Assembly (NCBI RefSeq): GCF_002482975.1 | Contig: NZ_DLHA01000019.1 | Span: forward strand, 216,310-280,309 | DNA length: 64,000 nt | Source of the DNA: Flavobacterium sp. UBA7680 | GTDB lineage: Bacteria > Bacteroidota > Bacteroidia > Flavobacteriales > Flavobacteriaceae | Direction of reading: 5' to 3' | Part shown: positions 1-7,218 of the stretch, piece after piece | Layout of the letters: the number at the start of each line of letters is the position of its first letter | Position numbering within the stretch: the stretch's first letter is position 1 | Position numbers and translations under genes: made by a program | The notes under the pieces: model-generated | Database searches by the model: none | What the model was told of the DNA's origin: nothing | The model's input: only the letters and a program-made list of their open reading frames with translations

Positions 1-454
1 CTAAAGTTATAGCAATAACCTTTTTATTTTCTGGTTCCTGTTCTTGTTTCAAAACTCCTCCAACTCCAAAACAGCTGGCATCATTGAGAAATCTAAAACT
101 TACATTTTGTGTTTTTAAGTATTTTAAAAGTTCATCCGGCACAGAAACATTATATAAGGATTCGTATTTATCATTTCCTTCAAACATCGCAATTCCGCTT
201 TGATACTGAAAAGGCCCAGGCATAGAAAAAGCTATTCCTATTTTTTCATCAGCATCAAATTCCGGAATATTGTGAACTACATCGATGGTATGGTTAATTA
301 TTTCTGCCCATTTTTCTAAAATAACTTCTTTGGAAGCTTTGCTGTTTACTGCTCCGCTGAAATACGTTCCGTCAATTATTGTAAAAACATTGCTTTGTAT
401 TGCAGCACTGCTTATATGACTTCCTCCAATATCTACTCCTATTATTATCGACAT
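1..454 (-). CDS. ROK-family sugar kinase (C-terminus outside window)
   Basis: About 151 N-terminal residues are visible; the gene runs off the left edge. The start reads MSIIIGVDIGGSHISSA, the phosphate-1 ATP-binding motif of the ROK/actin-like fold. MPGPF and FLNDASCFGVGG follow near residues 83 and 128, where ROK glucokinases place the sugar-contacting and catalytic Asn-Asp. It probably phosphorylates glucose or a related hexose in the cytoplasm. The substrate cannot be read from this fragment. A perfect 22-bp palindrome overlapping a -7 octamer lies about 360 bp upstream and may control it. Family assignment is firm; specificity is unknown. Confidence 0.85.
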   Translation of the reverse strand, partial: MSIIIGVDIGGSHISSAAIQSNVFTIIDGTYFSGAVNSKASKEVILEKWAEIINHTIDVVHNIPEFDADEKIGIAFSMPGPFQYQSGIAMFEGNDKYESLYNVSVPDELLKYLKTQNVSFRFLNDASCFGVGGVLKQEQEPENKKVIAITL

Positions 455-813
455 CTATTCATTATTTTTAGTAGTTATTTTTAATACTAATTAGACTTTG
501 TTAACTAAAGCTTTTTTGTAATGGTGTAAGGTTCAAACCTAAAAGGAAAGAATTACAAAATCCAATACTTTATTATCAAAAAGCAATACTATTTACCTCG
601 TACATCGGAATTTTATCTCACAGCTATTCCGATATTATATACTTTGGGTTAAAACATTAAAAAGTGATTATACGCATTTTGTCACCGGACAGAAAAAACA
701 ACATACTCTACTCTCATTACACTAAAGCAGTAATATTTTAACTATAAAAACTAGTTATCACTAAACAAATAACATTATAACTAGTTTCTAAATAAATAAG
801 TTAACAATTGGGA

Positions 814-839
814 CAAATATACTAAAACGTTTTAGTATA
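814..839 (-). promoter_or_regulatory. Promoter with LacI-like palindrome upstream of the ROK kinase
   Basis: The 548-bp gap between the kinase (starting at 454 on the minus strand) and 1003 holds a minus-strand octamer TATATTTG (814-821). It overlaps a perfect 22-bp palindrome at 818-839 (core TAAAACGTTTTA with central CG), the usual form of LacI-family operators. An inverted repeat ATCGGAAT/ATTCCGAT (604-611 and 626-633) would lie in the long leader. No coding region was recognised in the gap. Confidence 0.5.
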
Positions 840-889
840 CAAAACAATTCTTCTTTTATTTTAGTTTTAAGCCAGAGTAAATTTATCTC

Positions 890-949
890 TGGACTACTTA
901 ACAAACTAAAACTGGTCTAAAATGCTCCCTTTGTGCCTCCTTAATTTTG
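890..949 (+). promoter_or_regulatory. MocR-type operator and promoter of the doxX-ahpD operon
   Basis: TGGACTA (890-896), 15 bp, CTGGTCT (912-918), 23 bp, TAATTTTG (942-949). The same two half-sites and the same spacings occur before the genes at 4313 (minus) and 6049 (plus), which flank the mocR-type gene. The octamer fits the Bacteroidota -7 element TAnnTTTG. Binding by the MocR protein is inferred. Confidence 0.75.
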
Positions 950-1002
950 AGCTGCCAAATAAAAAAAGCATAAAATTTCCTAACTATTTTAAAAATCAAT
1001 AA

Positions 1003-1446
1003 ATGAAAAATTCAAACGGAATACCACAATTGTTTCTTCGTATCGCATTAGGATTAGGTTTTATTTTACCGGTCATGGACAGAATTGGATTAATGGGACT
1101 ACCCGGCTCAGGGAAAGTAGCCTGGGGCGACTGGGAACATTTTATAGATTATACTAACACTCTTATTCCATTTGCCAGCAGATCTGTTGCCAATATATTT
1201 GGACTTACGGCTACCATTGCAGAGGTTATTATAGGAATCTGCCTAATCGCAGGACTTAAGATAAAACTAGCCGCTCTTGGCGCAGCCCTTATAACAGCAA
1301 CTTTTGCTGTGTTCATGATTTTCGCATCAGGAATTGGTGCTCCTTTTCAATATCCGGTATTTGTTTTTACAGGAGGTGCATTACTGCTTTCAACATTAGA
1401 TAATTTTAAATGGAGTCTTGATACTTATATAAATAAACCAAATTAA
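1003..1446 (+). CDS. DoxX-family membrane protein
   Basis: This 147-residue integral membrane protein has about four hydrophobic helices (roughly residues 10-30, 58-80, 85-108 and 110-130) and the N-terminal FLRIALGLGFILP pattern typical of DoxX/DoxD-like proteins. DoxX proteins are membrane partners of redox enzymes in several bacteria; the exact activity here is not known. It is followed after 5 bp by an AhpD-like gene, so the two form an operon. Both sit downstream of the MocR-type promoter at 890-949. The pairing suggests a thiol or electrophile stress role, which is inference. Confidence 0.8.
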   Translation: MKNSNGIPQLFLRIALGLGFILPVMDRIGLMGLPGSGKVAWGDWEHFIDYTNTLIPFASRSVANIFGLTATIAEVIIGICLIAGLKIKLAALGAALITATFAVFMIFASGIGAPFQYPVFVFTGGALLLSTLDNFKWSLDTYINKPN

Positions 1447-1451
1447 TTAAT

Positions 1452-1901
1452 ATGAAAAAGAGATTGTTATTTCACGATTACCTTCCTGAAGCTTATAAAC
1501 TGATGAAGGAAATTGATGCTGTCGCAAAAGAAGGCATTAAACCCTTATACATTGAAATAATAAAAATCCGCACTTCACAGCTTAACGGATGTGCGTATTG
1601 CCTGAATATGCATACTACAGATGCCATAAAACTTGGAGAAGATCCGCAGCGTCTTAATGTCCTTTCAGCATGGAGAGAAGCTTTGAACTGGTTTACAGAA
1701 GAAGAACAAATTATTCTTCAATTAACCGAAGAAGTTACTCTAATTGGACAACACGGAATAAGCGATAAAGTCTATGATCGCGCAGTTGAATTATTTGGAG
1801 AAGAAAAACTGGCCCGTTTAATTCTTGCGGCAATAAACATAAACAGCTGGACAAGAATTGGTGTAAGCCAGCATCTTCATCCTGTTAAGTATAAAGTTTA
1901 A
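1452..1901 (+). CDS. AhpD-like carboxymuconolactone decarboxylase family protein
   Basis: This 149-residue protein carries the AhpD-type relay E35, C47-x2-C50, x3, H54 (GCAYCLNMHT). That is the redox-active CxxC of alkylhydroperoxidases in the CMD family, with the full Glu-Cys-Cys-His set. The sequence between residues 38 and 57 is nearly the same as in the genes at 1986 and 6049, so the three are local paralogues. It is the second gene of the doxX operon. A peroxide- or electrophile-linked thiol function is likely; true carboxymuconolactone decarboxylase activity is unlikely without catabolic neighbours. Confidence 0.85.
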   Translation: MKKRLLFHDYLPEAYKLMKEIDAVAKEGIKPLYIEIIKIRTSQLNGCAYCLNMHTTDAIKLGEDPQRLNVLSAWREALNWFTEEEQIILQLTEEVTLIGQHGISDKVYDRAVELFGEEKLARLILAAININSWTRIGVSQHLHPVKYKV

Positions 1902-1912
1902 GTCGCGGTTTT

Positions 1913-1976
1913 CAGTTTTCAGTCGCAGTATTCAGTCGCAGTAAATACTGAAAACTGCGACTGAGACTGAGAACTA
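1913..1976. repeat. Imperfect inverted repeat between convergent genes
   Basis: Two arms of about 28 bp, both built from CAGTCGCAGT and TTTTCAGT units, can pair across a few bases. The repeat lies between the stops of two convergent ahpD-like genes. It may act as a two-way terminator or be a genome-wide intergenic repeat. Confidence 0.5.
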
Positions 1977-1985
1977 ATAAAAAAA

Positions 1986-2429
1986 CTATTCATCCAGATC
2001 AGGCTGTTGATGCGTTGTAATGGCGATTCTGTTCCAGGCGTTTATGGTGATTATCGCCATAATGGTTTGAGAAAGTGTAACCTCATCCATAAGTTTGGCT
2101 ATATTGTTATAAGTCTGTTCAGAAACGCCTTTGTTTATAAATGTCATTTCTTCAGCAAGTGCTAACACTGCTTTTTCAAGCTCACTAAAAAAAGAAGTTT
2201 CTCTCCATGCGTTTAAAGCATAAATTCTCTGTTCTGTTTCTCCCATTTTTCTGGCATCTTTTGTATGCATATTGATACAGAATGCACAGCCGTTAATCTG
2301 CGATACTCTAATTTTAATTAATTCTTTTAGTGAAGCATCGAGATTTGATTTTTCAAGATATTTTTCAAACCCAAACATTACTTCATAAGCCTGTGGCTGC
2401 ACTTCACTGATAACTACTCTTTTACTCAT
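1986..2429 (-). CDS. AhpD-like carboxymuconolactone decarboxylase family protein
   Basis: This 147-residue paralogue of the gene at 1452 has E36, C48, C51 and H55 in the AhpD arrangement (INGCAFCINMHT). It is predicted to be a cytoplasmic peroxidase-like thiol protein. The gene is divergent from a broken crp/fnr-type gene at 2579. Both promoters share one 14-bp palindrome (2489-2502) at equal distance from their -7 octamers, so this gene is probably controlled by a Crp/Fnr-type activator. The start at 2429 lies about 25 bp below the predicted transcription start. Confidence 0.85.
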   Translation of the reverse strand: MSKRVVISEVQPQAYEVMFGFEKYLEKSNLDASLKELIKIRVSQINGCAFCINMHTKDARKMGETEQRIYALNAWRETSFFSELEKAVLALAEEMTFINKGVSEQTYNNIAKLMDEVTLSQTIMAIITINAWNRIAITTHQQPDLDE

Positions 2430-2455
2430 TTTTTTATGTATTTAAATTATTAATG

Positions 2456-2532
2456 ATGCAAAATTGAGGATAGTACAGTTCTAAAAAATTAAAGTACTTG
2501 AAGAAAAAAGTTTTAGACAAAAAATACCTTTG
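2456..2532. promoter_or_regulatory. Divergent promoters sharing one Crp/Fnr-like palindrome
   Basis: The palindrome TTAAAGTACTTGAA (2489-2502) sits between a minus-strand octamer CAATTTTG (2459-2466) and a plus-strand octamer TACCTTTG (2525-2532). From the palindrome's 5' end to the second base of the octamer is exactly 37 bp in both directions. This would centre the site near -41.5 for both transcripts, the class II activator position. Confidence 0.7.
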
Positions 2533-2578
2533 ACCGAAGAAATATTTTAAACCAAATCATTAAATAACATTCGATATT

Positions 2579-3149
2579 ATGAATCCGCATGAACTTTTAT
2601 TCAGCCATATTAAACGATTTACAACCTTAAATGAAGATCAGGAACAGCTAATTAAAATACCGCAAAGTAAACCGTAAAGATTTTTTGCTAAAAGAATATG
2701 AAGTCTGTTCGTGTTATTATTTTGTAACCAAAGGATGTCTGCGATTTTATCGAAATACAGAGAATGGATTTGAGCAGGTATTGCAGTTTGCTATTCCGGG
2801 TTGGTGGCTAAGCGATTTTCAAAGTTTTGAAACCCAAAAGCCATCAGAATATTTTATACAAGCCGTTCAGAATACAGAAATGCTGATTCTGCATCGATCC
2901 GATTATCAGGAACTGTTTACTGAAGTTCCTGTTCTGAATACTTATTTCAGATTGATGATGCAGAAAGCATATACTGCGTCGCTAAAGAAAATGGAACTAA
3001 TTCTTTGTGAATCTGCAGAAGAAAGATATTTACAGTTTATAAATTCCTTTCCTGATTTTGTGCAGATTGTTCCGCAATATATGCTTGCATCATTTTTAGG
3101 TTTTACACCACAGTTTATGAGTATGCTGCGGGCAAAAAAAGAATTATGA
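2579..3149 (+). pseudogene. Crp/Fnr-family regulator gene broken by a frameshift
   Basis: Frame one starts at ATG 2579 (MNPHELLFSHIKRF) and stops at 2677. The rest of the protein continues in another frame from about 2655 (KYRKVNRKDFLL) to 3149. Compared with the intact paralogue at 11863, about 11 bp is missing near 2651-2660, which shifts the frame. The downstream part keeps the cyclic-nucleotide-binding-like barrel and the C-terminal helix-turn-helix YMLASFLGFTPQFMSMLRA. A shortened product starting at TTG 2685 is possible but would lack the N-terminal part of the barrel. A sequencing error is less likely given the size of the gap but not excluded. Confidence 0.75.
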
Positions 3150-3785
3150 CAAATGTCTTTTGATAAGCGTTTTTATTCTTGCATTTGAATTATTTTTTGC
3201 CAATTCAAATGCTTCTGTACCAAAAGCTTCACCGTCAACGCTTACTTCCTGAATATCGGTTATACCAATAATATTGAAAACTGTTCTCAAATAGTCAGAC
3301 TGGAAGTTCATGTGTTCATTATAACCTCCTTTTTCATATCCCTGTGCACCTCTTGAAAGAAGCAGAAACAAAGATTTATTTTTTAATAGTCCAATGTACG
3401 GATTACGCTGATCTTCATGATTGACTTCCCAAGTTTCATTTACTCTCAAAACCTGATCTATATAAGCTTTTAATGAACTTGGAACAGACCAGTTGTACAT
3501 TGGCGAACCCAAAACAATAACATCGGCATTTTTCAGCTCTTTTATAAGTTCTGCGCTGAATTTTAGTGTTTCAATTTCTTCAGGAGTTCTGGCAGATTCG
3601 TGTTTGAATGCTCCCGCTATCCATTTTTCGTTTACATGCGGAACATTACTTTTGCCTAAATCCCTGAATTGTATTATAGATTCCGGCTTACATTCTTTGT
3701 AATATTCAACAAAAACATCCGTAAGCCTTCTGCTGTGTGATCTTTCCTCACGAGGGCTTGCGTTAATTACTAGTATTTTTTTCAT
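3144..3785 (-). CDS. FMN-dependent NADH-azoreductase / quinone reductase
   Basis: This 213-residue flavodoxin-fold protein has the FMN phosphate loop at residues 7-17 (INASPREERSHS) and the GSPMYNWSVPSSLKAYIDQ segment near residues 93-111, typical of AzoR/NQO-like oxidoreductases. The C-terminal half contains SRGAQGYEKGG, which lines the flavin site. It likely performs two-electron reduction of quinones or azo compounds with NAD(P)H. Its end overlaps the convergent crp pseudogene by 6 bp. A Crp/Fnr-like palindrome at 3832-3845 lies at the standard distance from its -7 octamer. Confidence 0.85.
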   Translation of the reverse strand: MKKILVINASPREERSHSRRLTDVFVEYYKECKPESIIQFRDLGKSNVPHVNEKWIAGAFKHESARTPEEIETLKFSAELIKELKNADVIVLGSPMYNWSVPSSLKAYIDQVLRVNETWEVNHEDQRNPYIGLLKNKSLFLLLSRGAQGYEKGGYNEHMNFQSDYLRTVFNIIGITDIQEVSVDGEAFGTEAFELAKNNSNARIKTLIKRHLS

Positions 3786-3798
3786 ATTGCTAATTTTA

Positions 3799-3848
3799 TT
3801 GCAAATCTAGCCTCTCGGCTCATTTTAAAAGTTAATCTAGTTGAAGAA
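3799..3848 (-). promoter_or_regulatory. Crp/Fnr-like promoter of the azoreductase gene
   Basis: The minus-strand octamer TAGATTTG (3802-3809) is preceded by the palindrome TTAATCTAGTTGAA (plus coordinates 3832-3845). The whole 50-bp block has the same length and element order as those at 2456-2505 and 11743-11792, including a TTCTTCAA edge. A Crp/Fnr-type activator is inferred. Confidence 0.7.
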
Positions 3849-3878
3849 GCAACCAAACTTCCTTCGATTTTAATTGAA

Positions 3879-4313
3879 TTATTCTTTCATCATTTTGGCA
3901 AAGTGGTGACATGCCAAAAAATATCCTTTACTCAAATAAAGTCTGTGAGCAGGATGCAGCGCAAAACCGCTGTCTAAGTGTACTGATTTTATACCTCTCT
4001 GCACAGCAAGCTGATCTACATAATCTAAAAGTTTTCCCGCATAGCCGCGTCCGCGATATTCAGAAAACGTAAAAAGATCATCAATATAAATCATCTTTCC
4101 GGTTCTTAGCATATTTATAACTCTAAAGCCTACAAAGGCTGCGGCTTTACTCCCATCGTCTGATGGAATGCAGGCCAATTCAAAACCTCCGCTGGTAATC
4201 ATTTCAAAAACCTGATCTACCACATTTTCTGATTCTAAATTAGTTCTGAATTCTAAAATTGCTTCTTTAGCAAATTCAATTTCTGCTGTTGTCTGAACAT
4301 TTAGTATATCCAT
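3879..4313 (-). CDS. GNAT-family N-acetyltransferase
   Basis: This 144-residue GNAT protein has the acetyl-CoA-binding motif A, YRGRGYAGK, at residues 86-94, and the motif B region HLDSGFALHPAHRLYLSKGY. The acceptor substrate is not evident. Its promoter carries the same MocR-type direct repeat as the doxX-ahpD and ahpD-DUF4345 operons, so it should respond to the same signal, perhaps by modifying a toxic amine or the effector. It is cytoplasmic and single-domain. Confidence 0.85.
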   Translation of the reverse strand: MDILNVQTTAEIEFAKEAILEFRTNLESENVVDQVFEMITSGGFELACIPSDDGSKAAAFVGFRVINMLRTGKMIYIDDLFTFSEYRGRGYAGKLLDYVDQLAVQRGIKSVHLDSGFALHPAHRLYLSKGYFLACHHFAKMMKE

Positions 4314-4339
4314 AATTTCATTTTATTTGTTTTATGAAG

Positions 4340-4399
4340 CAAAATTAGAGGTCATAAAAACGCCGTACAGAGACCAGATTACAATAATAAGCTAGTCCA
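4340..4399 (-). promoter_or_regulatory. MocR-type operator and promoter of the GNAT gene
   Basis: On the minus strand: TGGACTA (from 4399), 15 bp, CTGGTCT, 23 bp, TAATTTTG (4347-4340). Spacing matches the copies at 890-949 and 5963-6022 base for base. Confidence 0.75.
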
Positions 4400-4432
4400 A
4401 GACGAAAATAAAATAGAATTATAAATTTCGGA

Positions 4433-5905
4433 TTACAGGTTTTGAGTAACCGTTTTGATAATATGGACTGCTTCTGTGAGTTCCTGCTCATTTAAAGAAG
4501 CAAAACCAAACCTGAAAGCATTAAAATGAGCATCCTTTCCGATACAATAGGTACTGCCTTTTATGGTAAGACCTTTGAGATCGGCCTTTTTAATAATTTT
4601 TGATAAATCATATTGGGGTTTTACTCTCAGCCATAATGCCATTCCGCCTGTGGGTTTTGTAAAATCAATCATATCGCTCATTTCTGAACTTACTAAATCC
4701 GATAGAAAATCACATCTTTGAGAATATAATTTATTAGTTTTTTGAATATGTCGCGCCAGATCTCCATTTGCAATCATTCCAGAAATGGTTTCTTCCATTA
4801 TAAAATCACCTCTCAAATCAATAAGAGTTCTCAGTCTTGCAGCCGCATGAAGAAAATCTGAAGTCGCAATCATATAACCCAGACGAAAAGGCGAACCCAG
4901 AACTTTGGTAAGCGAACCTATATAAATTATTCTGCCGCCATGATCGCCGCTCGCTAAAGGCAGATAAGGATCATATTTAAATTGAAAGTCATAATCGTAA
5001 TCATCTTCAATAACCGCAAAATTATAAGCGGTAATAAGTTTCATCAAATGATTTCTTCTTTCCACGCTCATTGTAACCGTTGTTGGATGATGGTGATGCG
5101 GAATGATATAAAGCATTTTTATGGCATTTTTTTTCAGAATATCTTCCAGTTTTTCTGTACACATTCCCTCGCCGTCCATTGGCACACGAATAAGTTCGGC
5201 GCCCAGTTTCTCAAAAAGCGCCTCCGCTATAAAATAAGTCGGTTCGCTCACTACAACTTTGTCGCTGGGTTTTATAATAAGTGATGCCGCTATATAAATG
5301 GCCATTTGAGCTCCGCGTGTTGTAAATAAGTTCTCTTCTCCCATATCAATTCCGCGTGTCTGATTAAGAAACGAACGCAGCGAAGTCTTGAAATTTGAAG
5401 AACCGCCGTCTAAATTTACTCCTGAGCGTCTGCTCGATGCAGAAGATTCTAAAGTCTTCTTAAACTGCCTTGATATTGCCTGAACAGGAAGCAGCGAAAT
5501 ATCCGGAAAACCGTCATTAATCTCTAAACGATGATTATTTAAGGAACGAGATAAAGGCATTACAAGTTCAAAATGATCAAAATCAAAAGTTCCTGCTTCT
5601 GCAAATGGGCTTACTCTTTTACTATTATAAGATCTCGGCCTAACCATTGGCAGATCTGGTGATACGGTGTAACTTTTACGGGGTAAATTATCAATCCAGT
5701 TTTCAGACACAAGGGTTTCATAAGCTGCCACAATTGTTTTTCTGTGCAGCTGCAAATCAAAAGCAAGCGTTCTGGTACTTGGAAGTACAGCGCCTGGAGG
5801 CAGTTTTCCTTCCTGAATTAAGGAAATAAGCTGTAATGAAATTTGTCTGTAAACTGGCAGACTGTCTTTTTTATCAATTATAATAAGGTTTTTATAAGGA
5901 AGCAT
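4433..5905 (-). CDS. MocR/PdxR-type GntR-aminotransferase transcriptional regulator
   Basis: An N-terminal GntR winged helix (LPVYRQISLQLISLIQEGKL and PPGAVLPSTRTLAFDL) is joined to a fold-I aminotransferase domain. The PLP-binding Lys lies in YIGSLTKVLGSPFRLGYM, and the Asp pair in VIEDDYDYDF. Length (about 490 residues) fits MocR proteins, which use PLP-bound ligands to control transcription. The open frame extends to 5959, but a minus-strand octamer TATATTTG (5948-5955) puts transcription start near 5941, so the Met at 5905 (MLPYKNLIII) is chosen. Three exact operator copies flank it, at 890, 4399 and 5963. Confidence 0.88.
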   Translation of the reverse strand: MLPYKNLIIIDKKDSLPVYRQISLQLISLIQEGKLPPGAVLPSTRTLAFDLQLHRKTIVAAYETLVSENWIDNLPRKSYTVSPDLPMVRPRSYNSKRVSPFAEAGTFDFDHFELVMPLSRSLNNHRLEINDGFPDISLLPVQAISRQFKKTLESSASSRRSGVNLDGGSSNFKTSLRSFLNQTRGIDMGEENLFTTRGAQMAIYIAASLIIKPSDKVVVSEPTYFIAEALFEKLGAELIRVPMDGEGMCTEKLEDILKKNAIKMLYIIPHHHHPTTVTMSVERRNHLMKLITAYNFAVIEDDYDYDFQFKYDPYLPLASGDHGGRIIYIGSLTKVLGSPFRLGYMIATSDFLHAAARLRTLIDLRGDFIMEETISGMIANGDLARHIQKTNKLYSQRCDFLSDLVSSEMSDMIDFTKPTGGMALWLRVKPQYDLSKIIKKADLKGLTIKGSTYCIGKDAHFNAFRFGFASLNEQELTEAVHIIKTVTQNL

Positions 5906-5947
5906 AGGAAAGTTTTGAAGTCTGTTTATTAATCGATTACAGCAATT

Positions 5948-6022
5948 CAAATATAACAAAACTGGACTACTAATGAAACATTTTCTGGTCTATGATTCCG
6001 ATTTTTATGTATAATAATTTTG
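5948..6022. promoter_or_regulatory. Divergent mocR/ahpD promoter region with MocR-type direct repeat
   Basis: Plus strand: TGGACTA (5963-5969), 15 bp, CTGGTCT (5985-5991), 23 bp, TAATTTTG (6015-6022), driving the ahpD-like gene at 6049. The minus-strand octamer TATATTTG (5948-5955) for mocR lies just beside the first half-site. One bound protein could activate the plus promoter and repress its own gene, the usual MocR pattern. Confidence 0.72.
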
Positions 6023-6048
6023 CATGACCAAAAGCAAAACAAGATACT

Positions 6049-6492
6049 ATGGAAAGTACATTAAATTTCAAAAGTTTTATTCTGGATTTCTACCAAATTT
6101 TAAGTCAGCTCGACGTATTAATTTCCAATTCAGGATTAAACAAACTACAGCAAGGACTCATAAAAATCAGAACCTCGCAGATTAACAGCTGTGATTTCTG
6201 TGAACAGCTTCATACTTATGATGCCCTGCAACATGGTGAAGATCCTAAAAGAATTTCTATGTTAAGTTCTTGGCGGGAAGCCAAAAAATGGTTCAGCAGA
6301 GAGGAACAGCTTATGCTGGCTTTATTAGAAGAAGTAACCACAGTATCTGATCACGGATTAAGCAGCGAAATCTACAACTCGGCACTCGATACTTTTGGTA
6401 AAGAAAAAACCTCCAAACTGATTATGGCTGTAGCTAATATAAACGGATGGAACAGAATAAGCGTTTTACTAAACACAAATCCTTTTGCATAA
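6049..6492 (+). CDS. AhpD-like carboxymuconolactone decarboxylase family protein (relay Glu missing)
   Basis: This is a third local CMD/AhpD paralogue, 147 residues, with C48-x2-C51 and H55 (INSCDFCEQLHT). The Glu that sits 12 residues before the first Cys in the paralogues (E35 at 1452, E36 at 1986) is Gly36 here. The AhpD proton relay is therefore incomplete, and the chemistry may differ or be weaker. It is the first gene of a two-gene operon with the DUF4345 protein, directly under the MocR-type promoter and divergent from mocR. Confidence 0.82.
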   Translation: MESTLNFKSFILDFYQILSQLDVLISNSGLNKLQQGLIKIRTSQINSCDFCEQLHTYDALQHGEDPKRISMLSSWREAKKWFSREEQLMLALLEEVTTVSDHGLSSEIYNSALDTFGKEKTSKLIMAVANINGWNRISVLLNTNPFA

Positions 6493-6526
6493 CAATCTCA
6501 CTTTAACTAATTTATAAATCTGACTT

Positions 6527-6943
6527 ATGAAATCTTTTATTCTAACAGTAAGAATCTTGTCCGTCGCCTTTATTGGAGTATCGTTACTACATTTGTTTAT
6601 GGGCATGTATGCAGATGCTACACTTGGCGCGCCTGTTACCGCTCAAATGGCATCAAATCCTTCATTTGATAGTCAAAATCGTTTTTATGGTATTACATTT
6701 TCTTTGCTTGGAGTTGCATTATTAATTTCCTGTACTGATTTGCGCCGTTATTATCCGATTATGAATGCGGCTTTTGCGGTATTATTTGCAGCAGGAATTG
6801 CCCGTGTCGCTGCGTGGATAATGAATGGTGCGCCTTCTCCAATCATCATAGGAATTCTTTGTGCCGATTTACTGCTTCCTCCGGTTCTTTATTTTTGGTT
6901 GAAACACAATCTTAAATCTTTAGACCGTTATCCAAATTCTTAA
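6527..6943 (+). CDS. DUF4345 membrane protein
   Basis: This 138-residue protein has four predicted membrane helices (about 5-27, 52-67, 74-94 and 104-124) and the loop SQNRFYGITFSLLG typical of DUF4345. Biochemical function is unknown. It lies 34 bp after the ahpD-like gene and is probably cotranscribed from the MocR-type promoter. A membrane protein beside an AhpD protein repeats the DoxX-AhpD arrangement at 1003-1901. The gene at 30558 resembles the same family. Confidence 0.75.
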   Translation: MKSFILTVRILSVAFIGVSLLHLFMGMYADATLGAPVTAQMASNPSFDSQNRFYGITFSLLGVALLISCTDLRRYYPIMNAAFAVLFAAGIARVAAWIMNGAPSPIIIGILCADLLLPPVLYFWLKHNLKSLDRYPNS

Positions 6944-6960
6944 ACAGTACTTTATTAATA

Positions 6961-7184
6961 TTTAACCCGTTAGGTGTAATGCATAAAAAATAATAATTAA
7001 ACACATAGAGACATAGATTTTATGTTTTTGAAAAAAGTAAATCAAAAAGAAACTTGTTTCTCTCACATAGTCCCGAAGCTTCGGGATGTGTGTTAATGCA
7101 AATGAAACGCCTTTCTTGAGTTCATCCCGACGCTTAGGCACTATGTTTCTATATGTTAAAAATAATTACACCCAACGAATTAAA
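6961..7184. repeat. Candidate MITE-like intergenic element with terminal inverted repeats
   Basis: The outer 20-bp ends at 6961-6980 and 7165-7184 are inverted repeats (17 of 20 match, with CGTTAGGTGTAAT as core). A second inner pair (7001-7016 and 7141-7156) matches at 14 of 16 positions. The middle holds the palindrome CCCGAAGCTTCGGG. No gene is visible. The 224-bp unit fills most of the gap between the DUF4345 and araC-type genes. Confidence 0.45.
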
Positions 7185-7218
7185 TACTTACTTTTAACTT
7201 ATCTTTCAAAAAACCACT

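Noticed and set aside
1913..1976. Inverted repeat considered as a CRISPR remnant or attenuator
   Set aside because: It lies between two convergent gene ends and is best explained as a terminator-type or generic intergenic repeat.
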